In this document: positions 20,307 to 35,300 of the stretch, piece after piece
Numbering within the stretch: the first letter of the stretch is position 1
Layout of the letters: every line of letters starts with the position of its first letter
NCBI GenBank assembly: GCA_009760855.2
Contig: WPIO01000009.1
Span: 5,834,001 to 5,898,000, forward strand
Direction of reading: 5' to 3'
Length of the DNA: 64,000 nt
Source of the DNA: Cristatella mucedo
Taxonomy: Eukaryota; Bryozoa; Phylactolaemata; Cristatellidae
Translations under genes and position numbers: made by a program
The notes under the pieces: generated by a model
Seen by the model: only the letters and a program-made list of their open reading frames with translations
Told to the model about the DNA's origin: nothing
The model's database searches: none

Positions 20307-23300
20307 CTACAAGGTGGCGTCGAGTTCTGCGCGATATGCTTGATGGCCAGCAGCTGCGCACGAGGCAAACGTTATTAGCAACTGTACGCTATTAGCAGCT
20401 GCACCCATGTGACAGCAGAGCTCTGACATCAGCTCTGACCGCACAGCTCTGGCGCCAGCTACTCGGGAAGCCAAGCGCACGAGCCTCCAAGCACGAGAAC
20501 GATGCAAGGCCACAATCAAATGAACTGAGAAAGCCAAGAGCCAAAAACTAAGATCCTAAAAGCCCTGGTTTAGCCTGCACTAGCCACAGCTCAGACAGTG
20601 GGGATGAATTGGCCCAAGCCTCTATTAGGCTGCATTCACAAGAACTCGGAAGTCGATTTGGCATTTTACATAGTAAGTTTTTTGGACGCTCGCTGTCCTG
20701 TAAGCTGTAAGTGCAACAGGATTATATCAACACGGATTTTAAACTTTGGCCGAGAAGCTCACATTCTATTCCTGTGCTCAAAGACCGTTGACAACAGAAG
20801 CTGCAGAAGCTGCTCTGCGGGACTGTGGGACTCACTTCCACAACTCTTATGGAACGACGTCTACTCTCATGCTGCCGACTGTGGCTCATCCTTTCCAGCA
20901 GTCTAGAGCTGCTAATTCACTGCTACTCACGTCCTCGAATGCTCTCCCGACTCAACTATGCTTCTCTCTTTCTCTCTGTTGCAGGAGACGAAGGAGCCTG
21001 GCGGCTACTGACTGCTACTGCTTGACGATAGCCGCTTAGGCTTTCGGTGAGCTATAGAAAACTCTCCAGCGTAACTCTCTACTTGATCTTTGGGGCTTTT
21101 TGTGGAGTTACAGACGGAGATACATTAAATTAAATTACATTGCAGACACGTCAGACATTAAAAGGTCGTGGGGGTGTCAACCCACAACATGAGCCAAAAA
21201 GAACCCTTCTGCTCCTTTCAAAGGCTGGACAGGTCACACGGAGCTACGTCTTCCTCACAAACTGCTATGTTCCACTCTATGTAATGACACCTATCTCCGT
21301 CTGTAACTCCACAAAGTCATAAAGACCATGTGAGTGTTACGCAGGAGAGTTTTGTATAGCGCACTCACAGCGTAAGCAGCTTTCGGTACGCATTCGTTAC
21401 CCAACAGACTTCGTCTGACGCAACAAAGAGAAAGTGGGAAGCATATCAGAGTCAGGAGAGCAGTTGAGGTAGTGAGTACCATGGAAGTAGCAGCTCAGGA
21501 CCGCTGAAAAGGATGAGCCATAGTCGGTAGTAGGGGAGTAGTTGTCGTTGCGTAAGAACTGTGGAAGCGAGTTCCACAGTCTAGGACCTGCAGAGCTCAA
21601 GCTTCTGTAGCCAACTGTCTTTAAGCAGAGGAATGGAACAGCTAATTTATTGTCCACACAGGACCTCAGAGCGCGAACAGGCTGAAACTGATGCAGCAGT
21701 TCAGCTAGGTACGAAGGAGCCAAGCCATGGCGGGCTTGTGGGTCAGCGTAAGAACTTGGCTCTGCATCCGTTGCTCAACCGGCAACCATCCTAGCTCTTT
21801 CAGCAAAGGAGACACATGCTCAAACCGCTGGGACTTGAAGACTAGCTTTGCAACCATATTCATAGTCAGCTGTAGTGGCATAATAGCTTTCTTTGGCAGC
21901 CCAGCAAAAAGAAAATTACAAAAATCAAGCCGAGACAGAACTAAGGAGCTAGTTAAATTTTTTACAAGCAACTGTGGGAGACAGCTCCTAATCTTGGATA
22001 GGGATCGAATGTGATGGCTAGCTGTAGAGGCTGTCTTCTGAATGAAGCTTTTAAAACTTAGGAAGCTGTGGAAAACGACACCTAAATTTCGAGCACGTGG
22101 CGATGGTCGCACAGCAGCATCACATATTAGAAGAGCAAAGCCTTTTAATCCAGCCACATGCTTAGGGTGTCCTATGAGCAGCAGGTCGGTTTAATCATCA
22201 TTTAATTTCAGGAAGTTTTCCAACATCCAACATCGAATATCGGCAAGGCAAGCATTCAGTTTCTCAGTTGCTGCAGCAGATTCCGACGGTTTGAATGACA
22301 AATACAACTGAGTGTCGTCAGCATAAAAGTGATATCCTATTCCATGTGCCTTAATCACTTTTCCCAGAGGTTGTGTATAAATGGTGAACAGCAAGGGACC
22401 AAGCACAGACCCTTAAGGGACTTCACAGGTGACCTTTCTCGTGGGTGAGACCTGACCCCCACACGACACGAATTGAACACGATCAGACAAGTATGATTCA
22501 AACCGTGCCAGTGCTTCATCTGCCAGACCGATCGTTGTTCTCAATCGTTCAAGCAGAAGATCGTGATCAACGGTGTCGAAGGCAGCAGACAGATCTAGCA
22601 GAGCTAGGGCAGTGACATTCCCGTTGTCGTTGCCACGTAGAATGTCATTGTTAACACGGAGGAGAGCAGTTTCAGTGGAGTGCTGCCTCTTGAACCCTGA
22701 TTGAAATGTTTCTGACATTTCATTATTTTCAATATGTTCAACCAGCTGCTTAGCAACAATTTTTCAAGAATCTTTGACGAGAAAGGAAGAGGGGAAACTG
22801 GGTGATAGCTTGCTAGGACCTCTGCTTCTCGTCCAGGCTTTTTAAGTATGGGTCAAACGATTGCCGATTTGAAGGACTTGGGGACGACTCCCTTTCCCAA
22901 AGAAGCATTAAAAATCTTGGTTATGGCAGGGCTAAGTTGGTCAGCTAGTGAAGACCACAGAGATAAAGGTATATGGTCTTCAGGAGACGAACCCTTTTTG
23001 CTAAACCTTCTTAAGGTAGCCACATCGCATGCAGAAACCTCGGAGAACCTATTAAGGTAGGTCACAGGTTGTGGAACTTCGATTGCTTTAGTTGGAGGGG
23101 GCTTTATGGAGGCACGAATCTGCATAGTTTTTTCAGTAAAGAAGGCTGAAAACTTTTCGGCTGAGCTCTTAATATCTGCAGAGTCAGACCTCTCAGTATG
23201 GGCTAGTAAATGGTTTGCTGTCTAATAAATCTGTTTAGGGTCCGACTGGCAGGAATTCAGCTTTCGCATGAAAAAAGAAGCCCTAGTTTTTTTAAGCTTT

Positions 23301-26300
23301 CGGATGTAAACTCGAAGGAAGTCTTTGAAATTGACTAGATCTGCATCAGACCCCGATTTCTTGAAACGACGTTCAAGCCTGCACTTAACCCGGCGCATCT
23401 TTAGGAGTTTTTTCGTAAATTGAAAGGAATCTCCACGAATTTGAACACGGATAGAATGAATGGGAGCATGCTTGTCAAGAGCACTCCTGAGTGTCATGTT
23501 TATCGCATCAGTGAGGGTATCGAGGCTGCCGGTCGAGTTTGAATGCAGATCAAGAAGACCTGGATCACAAACAGATTTGAAAAACTTGTCCATGTCAATG
23601 CTTTGTAAGTTACGTCGTTTGACAAGTTCGACGTTACCCTGTACGTACAAGGGAGCAGGAACAATGAAGCCGAACAATGGTCTGAGAGGGTCACACCACA
23701 AGGTCAGTGGGGAGGACATCCTTAGTGATCACGAGATCTATATCGTGGTCACCGACGTGGGTGGTATGATCAACCTGTTGGACCAAACCAAAATTCTCCA
23801 GACAGTCAAGAAATGAGCGGACCTGGCTGTTGCTAGGGTTGTCAACGTGAATATTGAAGTCTCCTACAATCAGTAACGGCCCATCAAACACAAATATTTT
23901 AGCGAGGAACTCTGAAAACTCTCCTATAAACAAGTTTGGACAGCCAGAAGGAGGCCGGTATATCACAACAGTGAGAGGCATTGTCTTTAATGAAGACCTG
24001 ATTGCAACCGATTCAAACGATGGCCCATTCGAGAAACTGCATATCTTATAGCCAAACGATTCGCGAACAACAATTGCAACCCAGCCACCAACCTTGTCAG
24101 AACGCACGGACTGATAGAATGAGAACCCGGGTGGGGTGGTCTCAGAAATACAGCTACTGGAACAAGGCGTCATCCAAGTTTCGGTAAGCAGAAATGCATC
24201 TAGCTTCTCCTGGACCACCTGATCGTGGATAAGTAACCCCTTAGTTTTTAGCGAGGGGAAATTTAGAAGGCGGAATTTAAGAGGCTGTCCAACAACTGGG
24301 CGACGGTGAAGAAGTGGCTTGTATTCACGTCGGCATGTATCCGGCCCGGCGGACGCTGGCCCTTCGAATTTGAATTGGACCTTGGTAACGGCCGTCGGAC
24401 GACGTTTCATAGCGTGCTGGGCTACGGCAGGTGGGCTACTACCGCAACAAGTACTATTCAGTGCTTTAAACTTACGGGTCATAGGTTTGATAGCCGAGCG
24501 GTTGATAGAGCAAACGCAGGATGCACGAAGGTTCTCATTGACCCGCCAGAGAAGGCCCGCCGGTAGGTCTCGACTGAAGGCGACATCGCACCTTATGCTA
24601 AGCAGGTCCTGTTTTGGGTAGCATATCCGAGGACAGCTCATAAATAGTCACAGCGAAGATAGCAGGGGAATACCCGAAGGTATCACAGAGAAATCAGGTA
24701 AAGGTCCACACCACGCTAGGAGTCGCCAGAGGCTGCTCTTTAGGGTGGGGAGGAATGGTCAGTTAAAGTCTAGCTATGTCTATGTCTCTGGCTATGTCTA
24801 TGTCTCTAGCTATGTCTATGTCTCTAGCTATGTCTATGTCTCTAGCTATGTCTATGTCTATGTCTCACTCTAGCTAAGTCACAATCAGTCTACAATGGAC
24901 TGCAACAGCCGTTCTAAGCCTCAGCTCAATCATTATCGGCTGCATCGTTCTGCATCATAACTGTTACAAAACCTATCTCTTGCTCACGCTCTGCAGAAAG
25001 ATTTTGCCTTAAGCCAGGAACGATCCGAAGCTTCCGGATTTCCAGGTCCGTGCTCAACCAATTGAACTATGGAGATTCCGTTCTCCTGCTCACAACACAG
25101 GGTTTAAAGCCTTGGATTTAACCGACCATTTAATTCTCCAGTAGAATTCCAGTGTACTTCCTGAACCCACCGATGTGTTTTAATTACAAGCTGGGTGCCG
25201 AACTACCGCCATTAAGTCTGCTGTCGAAGGCGGCGAGAGAGCACGTCCATCTACAAATAGTCACTAACATGGATTATAACCGTCGTTCTGACGTCTTCCA
25301 ACGAGTGTGAGCCTTGCAGTCTGACTACAATTCATAGCAAATCAGTTCAAGATGACAGTCGGCTCACTTTCTACAGGTTCTCACTTTCTACGAATGGGAT
25401 TGTGCCCATTGGTGCACCCTTGCAGTGCAACATCGTCTGTAATAACAACAATAATAATAATAACAATGATACTTTGCATAGCACCCTCAGGGAACTTAAT
25501 CTCTTTCTAGGCACTTTACAATTGCTGCAAAGAAAGCGCTGATCGATCGGTAAGCCGAGGCAGCAAGCGGAGAAGCAGGCGAAGAATGAGGTGCACAAAA
25601 AAATCGATGCTAAAGCGTATACTCTTGTAGCAGGGTAGCTGGTAGCGCACGACACCTTTGACCAGCCGGCGGCACAGTTTCACAGCTCAGCTGGTGGGGG
25701 CATGAGCCAGTCTGTAAAGCTAACTTACTAGTTATGAGCAAATCTGGTGATCTAGGCTTGTGTGTCGTGAGCGGCGCAGTTGCCACATCACACCACTTCT
25801 CGCCGACCTGCACTGGCTACCAGTCAAGCAACGGATTGACTTCAAGGTTTTGTCGCTCACTTTTAGGTCCCTTCATACTTTGGCTCCAGCCTACCTATCA
25901 GATCTACTCCCTCACCAGGCTAAGCATCGCACCACCCACTTTTCAGAATCTGTTTACCTATACCTCGTACAAACCTCAAATCATTTGAAGACCGTGCATT
26001 TAGTTCGTATGCTCCCAAAGCCTGGAACTCACTTCCAACTTGCATCACTTCATCCCCTGACTTGACCACATTAAAAAAGAACTTAAATTCATGTTGTTTA
26101 TCATGCATGATATCACTCACCATTCGACCGTGTTTCCTTTGCAGCAAATGTAAAGCGCCTAGAAAGAGACTGAGTTCTCTGGGTGCACTTTATCAAGTGC
26201 ATTATTATTATTATTATTATCTTAAAACTTGAAAAACGCAACCCCAGAAATGGGCTCGGCCAGCATATCTCCTGTAGCATCTGAATGCAATCTGAGTCTC

Positions 26301-29300
26301 CTGTTCCAAAGTTACCTTTCACCTCATACGATCATTTCAGCTCGAGAGTCAAGTCTGCCCACTGTTAGCTATATAACAGCAAAAACTTGGGCCTGCTTAG
26401 ACAAGAATACAACAGCCAAGCTTGTTTACACATTTTTAACACCCATCTTGGCTTATGTAACTCGCTACTAGCAGGTCTTCCGGCCTGTGCACTAAGGGGG
26501 TTGCAGCAGGTGCAAAACTCTGTAGAACGACTTATCTATCATGAGCCCGGGAGTTGCCACATTGCACCAGTTCTCTTCGACCTGCAAAGGCTCCATATAA
26601 AGAAATGTATTGACTGCAAGGTTGTATCACTAACCTTAGGTCTCTTCATTCCCTCTCTCCAACCTATCTATCTGAACAACTCCCAATAAGGCTAGGCATA
26701 CTAACAGTTGCTTTTCTGAATCAAGTGGTTTGGCTGTGCCTCTATCACGCCTTAAATACTTTGGAGACCGTGCCTTTAGTTTGCACTCTTCCACCACCTG
26801 GAACTCATTCGCGACTGGCATAACGAAATCCCACTGACTTGGGCGACATTTAAAACAAGAAGCTACAGCCCCTACCTGTTCTTCAAATCGTTTACTGTGA
26901 GTCCGTGCGAGTTTTCCTTTGTATGCTTATGGGTGCTAAGACTGAGCATGTTATAAGTAACCCATTGACCAAGCTGCCTTCAGCACATGTCGAGAGCCTA
27001 GAGAGAGAGAGAGAGAGAGAGAGAGATTCAGCTCTTACAGGGGGGATATATCATTGTCCTGCTATTGATATTATTATTTACTGTTATTATGATTGTCATC
27101 CGTACCACCTAAGATGCAGGCCAACGTTATGAGCAGACACAGCCACCGGGCAGCCGAGGGTTGGTACCACTGGAGTTATCACAATCTTCATCGCAAGATT
27201 TTCAGTAAAGGAATCAGTCCCGTGATCTATGCTTTTCATTACAAATATACACCCAGCTCGACCTTTGCAACCGGTTATGCGGCCATTCTGCATAGAATTG
27301 GCACCATTCATCACAACCCAAGCACTTAAGTTGTCCGCCCTTACACTCAAGCAGCAGTAGCAGTAAACATGTATGCAGCCGTCAAACCGGTGGGCATTCG
27401 TCGGCGGAGCGTGGGTACACAGTGCGCAGATACTGTCGTCTGCTGCCGCCTCCCTGGCCAGCTCCGAGGATGCTCCGAGTCCGCCACTGCTCAGTGATCC
27501 GATGGCAGGCCGCGACAGCACCGCTCGCCAGAGACGCTTCAGGTTGATCACAGGGAGAAGGAACATCAGCATTTCCTGAAAAAGAAAAGAGCAAATCAGC
27601 TCCGTGAGCAGCAGCAGCACCCTGCCGAGGCACGCCGAAGGCAAGGTGCCAGAGACAAGCGGCGATCGAACGCCCATGCGTGGCTGCATCTCCCCATCGG
27701 ACTCAGTGGGGGCTGAAATTCGTGACACAGCCAGAGCAAACAGATGGTGCACGAAGAAGGTCTGTCCAATGCCCAAGACAGCATGCGGAGCGGCTGACGG
27801 AGTTGCACGGTAGGAGCCATCGGCAATCTCACAGTCAAAGATGGCAGCAAAAGAGCCAGAGCATTTTGTCTAGCTACCTGAGAGAAACGATCTCTGTCCA
27901 GGTGCTTTACAACTAGCTTATACAGAAGACCTAACCAAGAGTTAATGACAAGCAAGGTAACATGTTAATTAATAACAAAAACAATAATGATAAATATTAT
28001 TATAGATTTGTATTGTGCCTTCAGGGAACCAAATCGCTTTCTAGGCACTAAACCAATTCTACAAAAGAAGCATGGCAATTGGTTAGTGACAACGCTCACA
28101 GTTGCTAAATTCATTACCATACAAAAAACAATTCACACGGATGGAGAAATTCTGTGAGAACAGGTGCATTTTGAGTTTCTTTTTAAATTTCGTAAGGTCA
28201 AGAGGTGTCGCAAAGTAGCGTCAGACAGGAGTGAGTTCCAGGCTTTGGGAGCATACGAACTATAGGCACGTCTCCAAAAGATTTCAGGTCGCTCAGAGGT
28301 GCAGCTAAACGACTTGAGTCAGAAGACCAGTTGGTACGAAGCCTAGCCTGATTGGAAAGTAGTTCTGATAGGTAGTGCAGAAGAAAGGGAATGATAATTA
28401 AGTGATACAGCCTTGAAGTCAATGCATTTCTTGATATGGAGCCTTTGCAGGCCGATGAGAAATGGTGCAATGTGGCAACTGCAGCGCTCTTAGATATGAG
28501 CGCAAAAGCACACAAGTATCGTCGTTGCTTAAAGAATTACCAGAGCGAGTTCCACCTTGTCAACGAACAGCAGAGCAAAAGCATCGGCCATCAAAAATCT
28601 TAGACGATAAAAAGCTGTAGCTAATTTATTGTCTAGCTGGCGCTAGAAGCAGCCTTGTCAGGCGATCATCAACACTGTAGTCAGTGGGGGCAGCCAGCAG
28701 CGCAGATAAAGACAGGGCACATCCAACTGAGTGCCCCAAGTCACTATTTCAAATGGTGCATTAAGGGCTTACTTCGAGTAGCGTGGTTCTATCGTCATTC
28801 GGTTTAAGAAACTTGTCTGACTAACAAGTGCTGGCTCGCGGTTTTCGCATTTTCGACTGCACTGCCGACCTCCTGGAAAAACGCTCGTTTCAATAGCAGA
28901 ATAAGTTCGGGGGAGGGGGCCTTCTCGAGCCTGGCGACCTGACATCCTGGATTGAGCACTAAGCAAGCTGGCCGGGCAGCCGTCTGGTCACATTGGCTGC
29001 TGTAGGGCACTGGCAGTGACAGCTGGCCGAAGATTGTTGGCGGCCAAGCTACAACCGTGTATCTGCTGCTGCATGTGCGCACCACGCGGCGCCTACGCCA
29101 GGAATGGCTGGGCAAGGCTAGGAAGCTGGTCAAAGCCCTGAGATACGGCTCATCGTGACGCCTTTGTATATCTCATTCCTATGAGCCATATTCTCTCACA
29201 GTGGAGGAGTGGGGGGGGGGTTCACCAATCACTGGATTTTTTTTACCAACTTTAAAACATGATGCTTCATTTTACAGGGTACAGTGACAGGCCCGAAAGG

Positions 29301-32300
29301 CCCGTTGGGTTGAGCTAGCTGCTTTACAAAACCAGTTCCCTGATTATTTGCAGAGGCATTTCAATGGCCTTGCACAAAAGGCTGTTTGAACAAAAAGATA
29401 CCAAACGGCATAAGTCCCCGTCAGCATTCCAAATCAGTAGACAAATGCATGCGCAGGCGATAGAGCAACTGATGGACATTTGTGTTTTTCGAAATCGATT
29501 TCTTGTTCTTGCACTCACCCCAAATCCATTCCACAGTATTTCACGGACAGTGAAATCAAAGCTTATCTGTAAACAAAGGCACCGCAGGATTAGGCAATAA
29601 GATAAAGCAGTGCCCAGGTAACTTGCAACAATGGCCGGCAGGCAAACACTACACCAAACAAGAGTGGCTAAAATATCATGGGGAAATATCCATAGCAAAA
29701 GCAGGGACAGCCACAGAAGTGGACGATCACCAAGGCAGATCATACCGTGAGGTATCATTACAGGAACAATATCAACTGATAGCTAGGCATCCAAAAAAGG
29801 TTTTTGTAGACCAGTCAGGATTAATAGGATGCAACTTTACTTATATGGCCAAAGTGGGCACTGCACGGCACAGTGAAACAAGACTGTTTGGCTCCAAACC
29901 ACACTGCATCAGTTGCAAGACTATGTTCAACGCATTTAAAGATGTTCACATTTACTGCCCAATACAATGTGAATACTAAAAGAGTGGGAAACTAAGCTCA
30001 ACTGGCTAGTCCAGCCAGTGATACAAAGTTGCCACATATTTGCACTGAGGCACTGGAGCTGCCTTCATAACTTATGCTCTATCCTACCAGCATACATTTA
30101 TCTACCATGGGGCATCGTGAGAGGGCTGGTAGACTGCAGCATCCTAGAGCTGAAAGCTGCCCAATATGATAAGCCGGTTCAGAAAAGGTCAAACGTTAAT
30201 TCCCTTAAATAAAAAGATATGCGCCCTTGACAGATTACTGGCTAAAACCTGGTGGCAGCATCACTCAACCTAGGCAAGCCACAAGCAGGCGCAACACTAG
30301 CATAAGAACCCATGAATAGCAAAGCACCTAGATCTGCAAGAGGATATACATGATAGTGTAAACCTCATAACACATAAGAAATTCTGTAAACGGTACAACG
30401 ATCATCACAAAACGTCAATGCTTCTTCAGACACATCCAAACACCACATGAGTAGATGGACAGATGCGCTGTGGTGAGTGACAGCTCCCTCCCAGCTGCAG
30501 CAAATCATCGTTGACAATGGGACAGCGGCACTTACGACTGACGTTGCCGCCCGGTTCGACAACGATGAGGATGCTCCAGAGAAGGGCCCGGATCATAAGA
30601 TCACTAAGCGACACAGGCATCGCGCATGGTGACTTTCGGACCCAGGGGTGAACGGCAGCCTCGGTCTTGCCGTTCGTCATTGCAGCTCTCTCGGGTCGTG
30701 GTACACGGGCAACGAGCGGTGCCTCGATGCACTTGGCATCAAGTCAGCCTACCGAAGGCTATTCTGGAAGCTGTGGCAGCACCGAGGTGCAGGTTCAGTT
30801 CTCCTAGGGAGGGGGGAATTGACCTAGTCGTCGTTCGGCACAGTAATGCTCAGCCCTCGGGGGATGCTACTTTTGCTTGCATAGTATTCTGACTCCTCAA
30901 TAAATTATATTTTTTCTAATACGGCAGAATTTCTCCTGACCCTTGTGCACAGCCCCATCACATTACAGCTGTCTAGAAAGAGATTTGGTTCTCTAAGGGT
31001 GCTATACAAATACTTTATGATTATTGTTATTATTATTATTAAGCTACGGCCCTTCACGGCTTACTGCCAGGTGACCAGCTCTGGCAAATATAGAATGTCT
31101 CAAAGCGGGCTAACAGCACTAAAATATACGTAGAGACCCTAGTAACAAGTGAGGTCTGTTAACCAAAGTCGTGCATTTAACATTAGGCAACGTCCACACG
31201 AGGGAGGGAGGCACCGGCTAGGACCATCTATGCTGGCAGAATTTTTGCTACCAACCAAGTGACTCTCACTGGCTGCCACGGCTACTAACCAGTAGCAGAA
31301 TTATTACTGCCAAAGATTATGACATTGGCGGTGCTTGATTCCAATAGTGTCCTGACTGCCAATAAACTCTGCTGACGCCGAGCATAATCGTGGGTCCACG
31401 GCACATCTGCAATTAGCATTGCGAATTGTGCTGCAGGCATGCAAAGTATCAGAGCACTACTTTTTAAATTAAAGGAGCTTGCAGTCTTCCTCGGAGGCAG
31501 TATTCACAGAAATGGCACAGTGAGGCTGGATTCGGATTCGGGGGGGGGGCATTTTAAAATAGCTCGGAGTTATTAGAGCTGTCAATAATTTTTCAGGCTC
31601 CCTTGCCACAAGTTCCAGGGGCGACTAGCCGCGTGACACTTTCGGTACTACTCACTTGTCGCAGCGCCTGTCTCTGCGGGTGAACGCTCTGCAATCGGAG
31701 CAGTCGCTCGATGACGTGGCAGTAGATACCCTCGTGTAGAAATACCAAGAAATTTATCAGGCAGGCGACAGACCACAGATGGTCTAGTTGTCTGACAAGC
31801 TGCACGAACTAAAAATGTAAGCAATTTGCTGTCAGCATGCTGTCAAGTCACTGGATGGCCATTGGGAACTAATGCAAACTTCAGCAAACTAATGGTAACT
31901 TAAAACAACATTAATATATTTGTAACTATATTATTACATCATGTGTAATACATTAACAATATTAATACAGACCTCGGAGAGCTAAATCTCTTTCTGGGAA
32001 CTTTGCTGTAAAGCAAGCATGTCAATATAGTTAGTGGTAACATGCACAGTGTCAGCAGGCATAAGCATACAGAGGGCAATTCATGGAAATGATTCTGATG
32101 TGAGGAAAATGTGTGTGTTTAGCTTTTTAGCATACCTCTAAACTTAAGAGCATGATAAGTACTGAGTATAATTAAAATGTAATGTAATGTATCTCTGTCT
32201 GTAACTACACGAAGCCACAAAGACTATGTAGGTGTTATGCAGGAGGGTTTGTATAGCGCACTCACAGCCTAAATGGCTATCGGTACGCATTCGGTAGCCA

Positions 32301-35300
32301 ACAAACTTCATCTCACGCAGCAAAGAGAAAGTGGGAAGCATAGCAGAGTCGGGAGAGCAGTTGAGGTAGTGAGTAGCATGGAAGTAGCAGCTCAGGACCG
32401 CTTGAAAGGATGAGCTATAGTCGGCAGCAGGAGAGTAGCTGTCGCTGCATAAGAATCATGGAATCGAGTTCCGCAGTCTAGGACCGGCAGAGCTAAGCCT
32501 TCTGTCGAAAGTTATGAAATACCTAAACTTGCATCAGGAAAAAAGCTAATCTGCACCCAGGAATGACTTTGATACCGGGTCCTAGCTTAGGGATAAGAGA
32601 CCAACTCTTCACGACCCAGGTTGTGGGTTCGAGTCCTGTAGTGGACAACCCTTTGTTGCCACTGCAGCAGTGGTGATAGCCGTTAAAGGCTCCTGTGCCT
32701 GATTAGCCTCGTCATGGCTCACTAGGTAAGGCGGTTGTTTTTCACGACCTCGGCCCCGAGGTGGTGGGTTCGAATCCAGTGGTGGGCGATCCTTTATCGC
32801 CACTGCAAACGGTGGTGATAGCCGTAAAGGCTCTTCTGTCACTATACAAATCTGCCTATTTTAAGCTTCATAACATTGCTAAAATTCGGGCTTATTTAGA
32901 TAAGGATACCACATCTAAGTTGGTCCATGCATTCGTGACATCCCATCTCGACTTCTGCAACTCACTGCTTACTGGCCTTCCAGCATGCGCAATCAGGCAC
33001 TTGCAGCTGGTGCAAAACTCTGCAGCTAGGCTTGTCTGTCGCGAGTGTCACAGTTGCCACATTACTCCACTTCTCGCAGACCTGCACTGGCTACCAATCA
33101 AGCAACGGATTGACTTCAAGGTTTTGTCACTCACTTTTAGGTCCCTTCATTCTATGGCTCCAGCCTATCTTTCAGATATACTACCCCATCAGGCCAAGCA
33201 TCGTACCACCCGCTTTTCGGAATCCAACAGTCTACAAATACCTTGTACAAACCTGAAATCCTTTGGAGACCGTGCATTTAGTTCGTATGCTCCCAAAGCC
33301 TGGAACTCCCTCCCGACCTGCGTCAGAACATCCCCTGACCACATTTAAAAGGAACTTAAAAACACACCTATTTAGGACAGCATTTAGTGGATCCCTGTGA
33401 TTCGTCTTTGGTGTGCTTATGCGTGCTGGCACTGTGCATGCTGCCACTAATCACATTTGCATGCTGACCCTGTGCATGTCACCCCTAACCATATTATTCA
33501 CTTTGTTTTTCAAGCATGATTTCACTTACCATTCAATTGCATATCCCTTTGTAGCAAATGTAAAGCGCCTAGAAAGAGATTAAGTACTTTGAGGGCACTT
33601 TATCAAGTGCATTATTATTATTGTTATTATTATAATTATACCAAAAGAAGCTGTTAAATCAGCTAGTATTTGTTTAGCCATTAAAGGCTCTTGTGATGCT
33701 ATACACATGAGGCTGTTTAATTAGGCTAACCTTCAGATGCCAGAGTTCAAACACACCGCAAACAAATCCTACAAATGCACATTTCGTTAAAAAAATAAAC
33801 TCAAACCAAATTTATTAACCGATGAGCTTGTCGTGTAATACTTCGAGAAGGCATCTACTGATCCTATGATTTATAAGTCCATAAGTAACTAGTCATGAGC
33901 TAGAATTATGTTATACTATCCATACAATGCATTCAACCACAAAATGCTGCACTGCAATTTCAAGGGTGGCAGCATAGTTACACGGTTGACTGAAAATAAT
34001 GCCTATGTAACGTCAAGTTGGAACTCGTGCACAAAAACACAGCATGCGGTCTTTATGCAATTGCACACATATTGCTCTAGCACGGCAAGACCATTCATTC
34101 CAAGCACGTCTGCAACCCCGGGTGATATGTACACAAATACGTATGCATGGAAAGAGGGAGACACAAGGGGGGCAGGTCTTAACCTTACGCACAGACATAA
34201 TGTCATCATCACTGCACTTTCAAGACCGCGAATCCCAGCTGCATAAGTGCTGCCTCTGACGGCACCATTCTGAAACCCATCATCACACATTATTACCTCT
34301 CACGTGAGAACAAACTGCAGTAATTTCCATCTGTACTCAGCAAAGCCTCGCACAAGTCCTTGCTGTTTTCCGCACTACCTCTGGGTCTCTGGGTTCGTTG
34401 GTCTGCTGGCCAATTAGCTCTTTCCTAAGCAACGGTCCTTTCCCATCCAGCAGTGTTCCCCCAACACGGCCTCTGCTTCACCGGGGCAAATTTCTATTTT
34501 GCTGCTACTTCCTGTTCATCCAGGCTTGAAAGCCCAAAATTGTGAGCCCATCAGACGGCTTAAGCTCAGTGTCACTTGATTTGAGTACACGTCAGGTTGC
34601 TGCACTCGACCGAGTTACCAGCCAGGCAGGAGTTAATGAGTGCAGTCGCCGGCATTGAAAAAAGTGCCGATAAATTTATGCATCTCACTGGTGTCACGTG
34701 GTGCTAAGTACTCCATCAAAACGTCGTAGAGCAATTGTCACGGTTATCAGCTTTATCTGCTCCTGAATTGGCAACGTTTTATTGCACGGTTTATCGAACA
34801 GCTGCAGCCTAACTAGTCCAGCCTGGGGGGGGGGGCGATGTGCTCTCCCTCAATATGTACTCAGGGCTGTGTGTCGGGCTGCCCTACGGGCAGTCCGACC
34901 GCATGCATCATGTACAGTCTGCGACTGTCTACATTACATGAGAGACTTGTAAGTGGCACGATTTTTTGAAATTTTCTCGGTCTTTTGAGAGTGCCACTCG
35001 GCAAGACTAGTAGGAAGCGCAGAGCGATTCACCTGTCAGACGGGGCCCGAGTCTATCTGTGTTCATTCTGGCACATTACGATTGGCCGGGCCAGAGCTTC
35101 GATAATACATACAGGTATACATATACAGTGTTGATCAACAATATTCACAAACCTTGGGGGACCTAGATATAATTTAAATTATTTCAACGTGCTATAGAAC
35201 TGACCAAACAAATTTCGTTGGAGCACGGCATTGTCGTGATTTAGCAATATTTGCAATACACTGTACAAGCTGCCACATTTGCTAGCCTGCTATGCGTGAA

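Noticed and set aside
25020-25080. tRNA-like sequence on the minus strand (TAGTTCAATTGGTTGAGC and GGAAGCTTCGGATCG)
   Set aside because: The D-arm is good, but the anticodon arm has an 8-base loop with a 4-bp stem and neither acceptor stem nor T-arm pairs; at most a decayed tRNA relic.
27096-27344. Extension of the PEX2 exon 7 frame past its donor
   Set aside because: The RING needs a further Cys pair that is supplied by the exon at 20306, and GTAAGG follows the last family-like codon.
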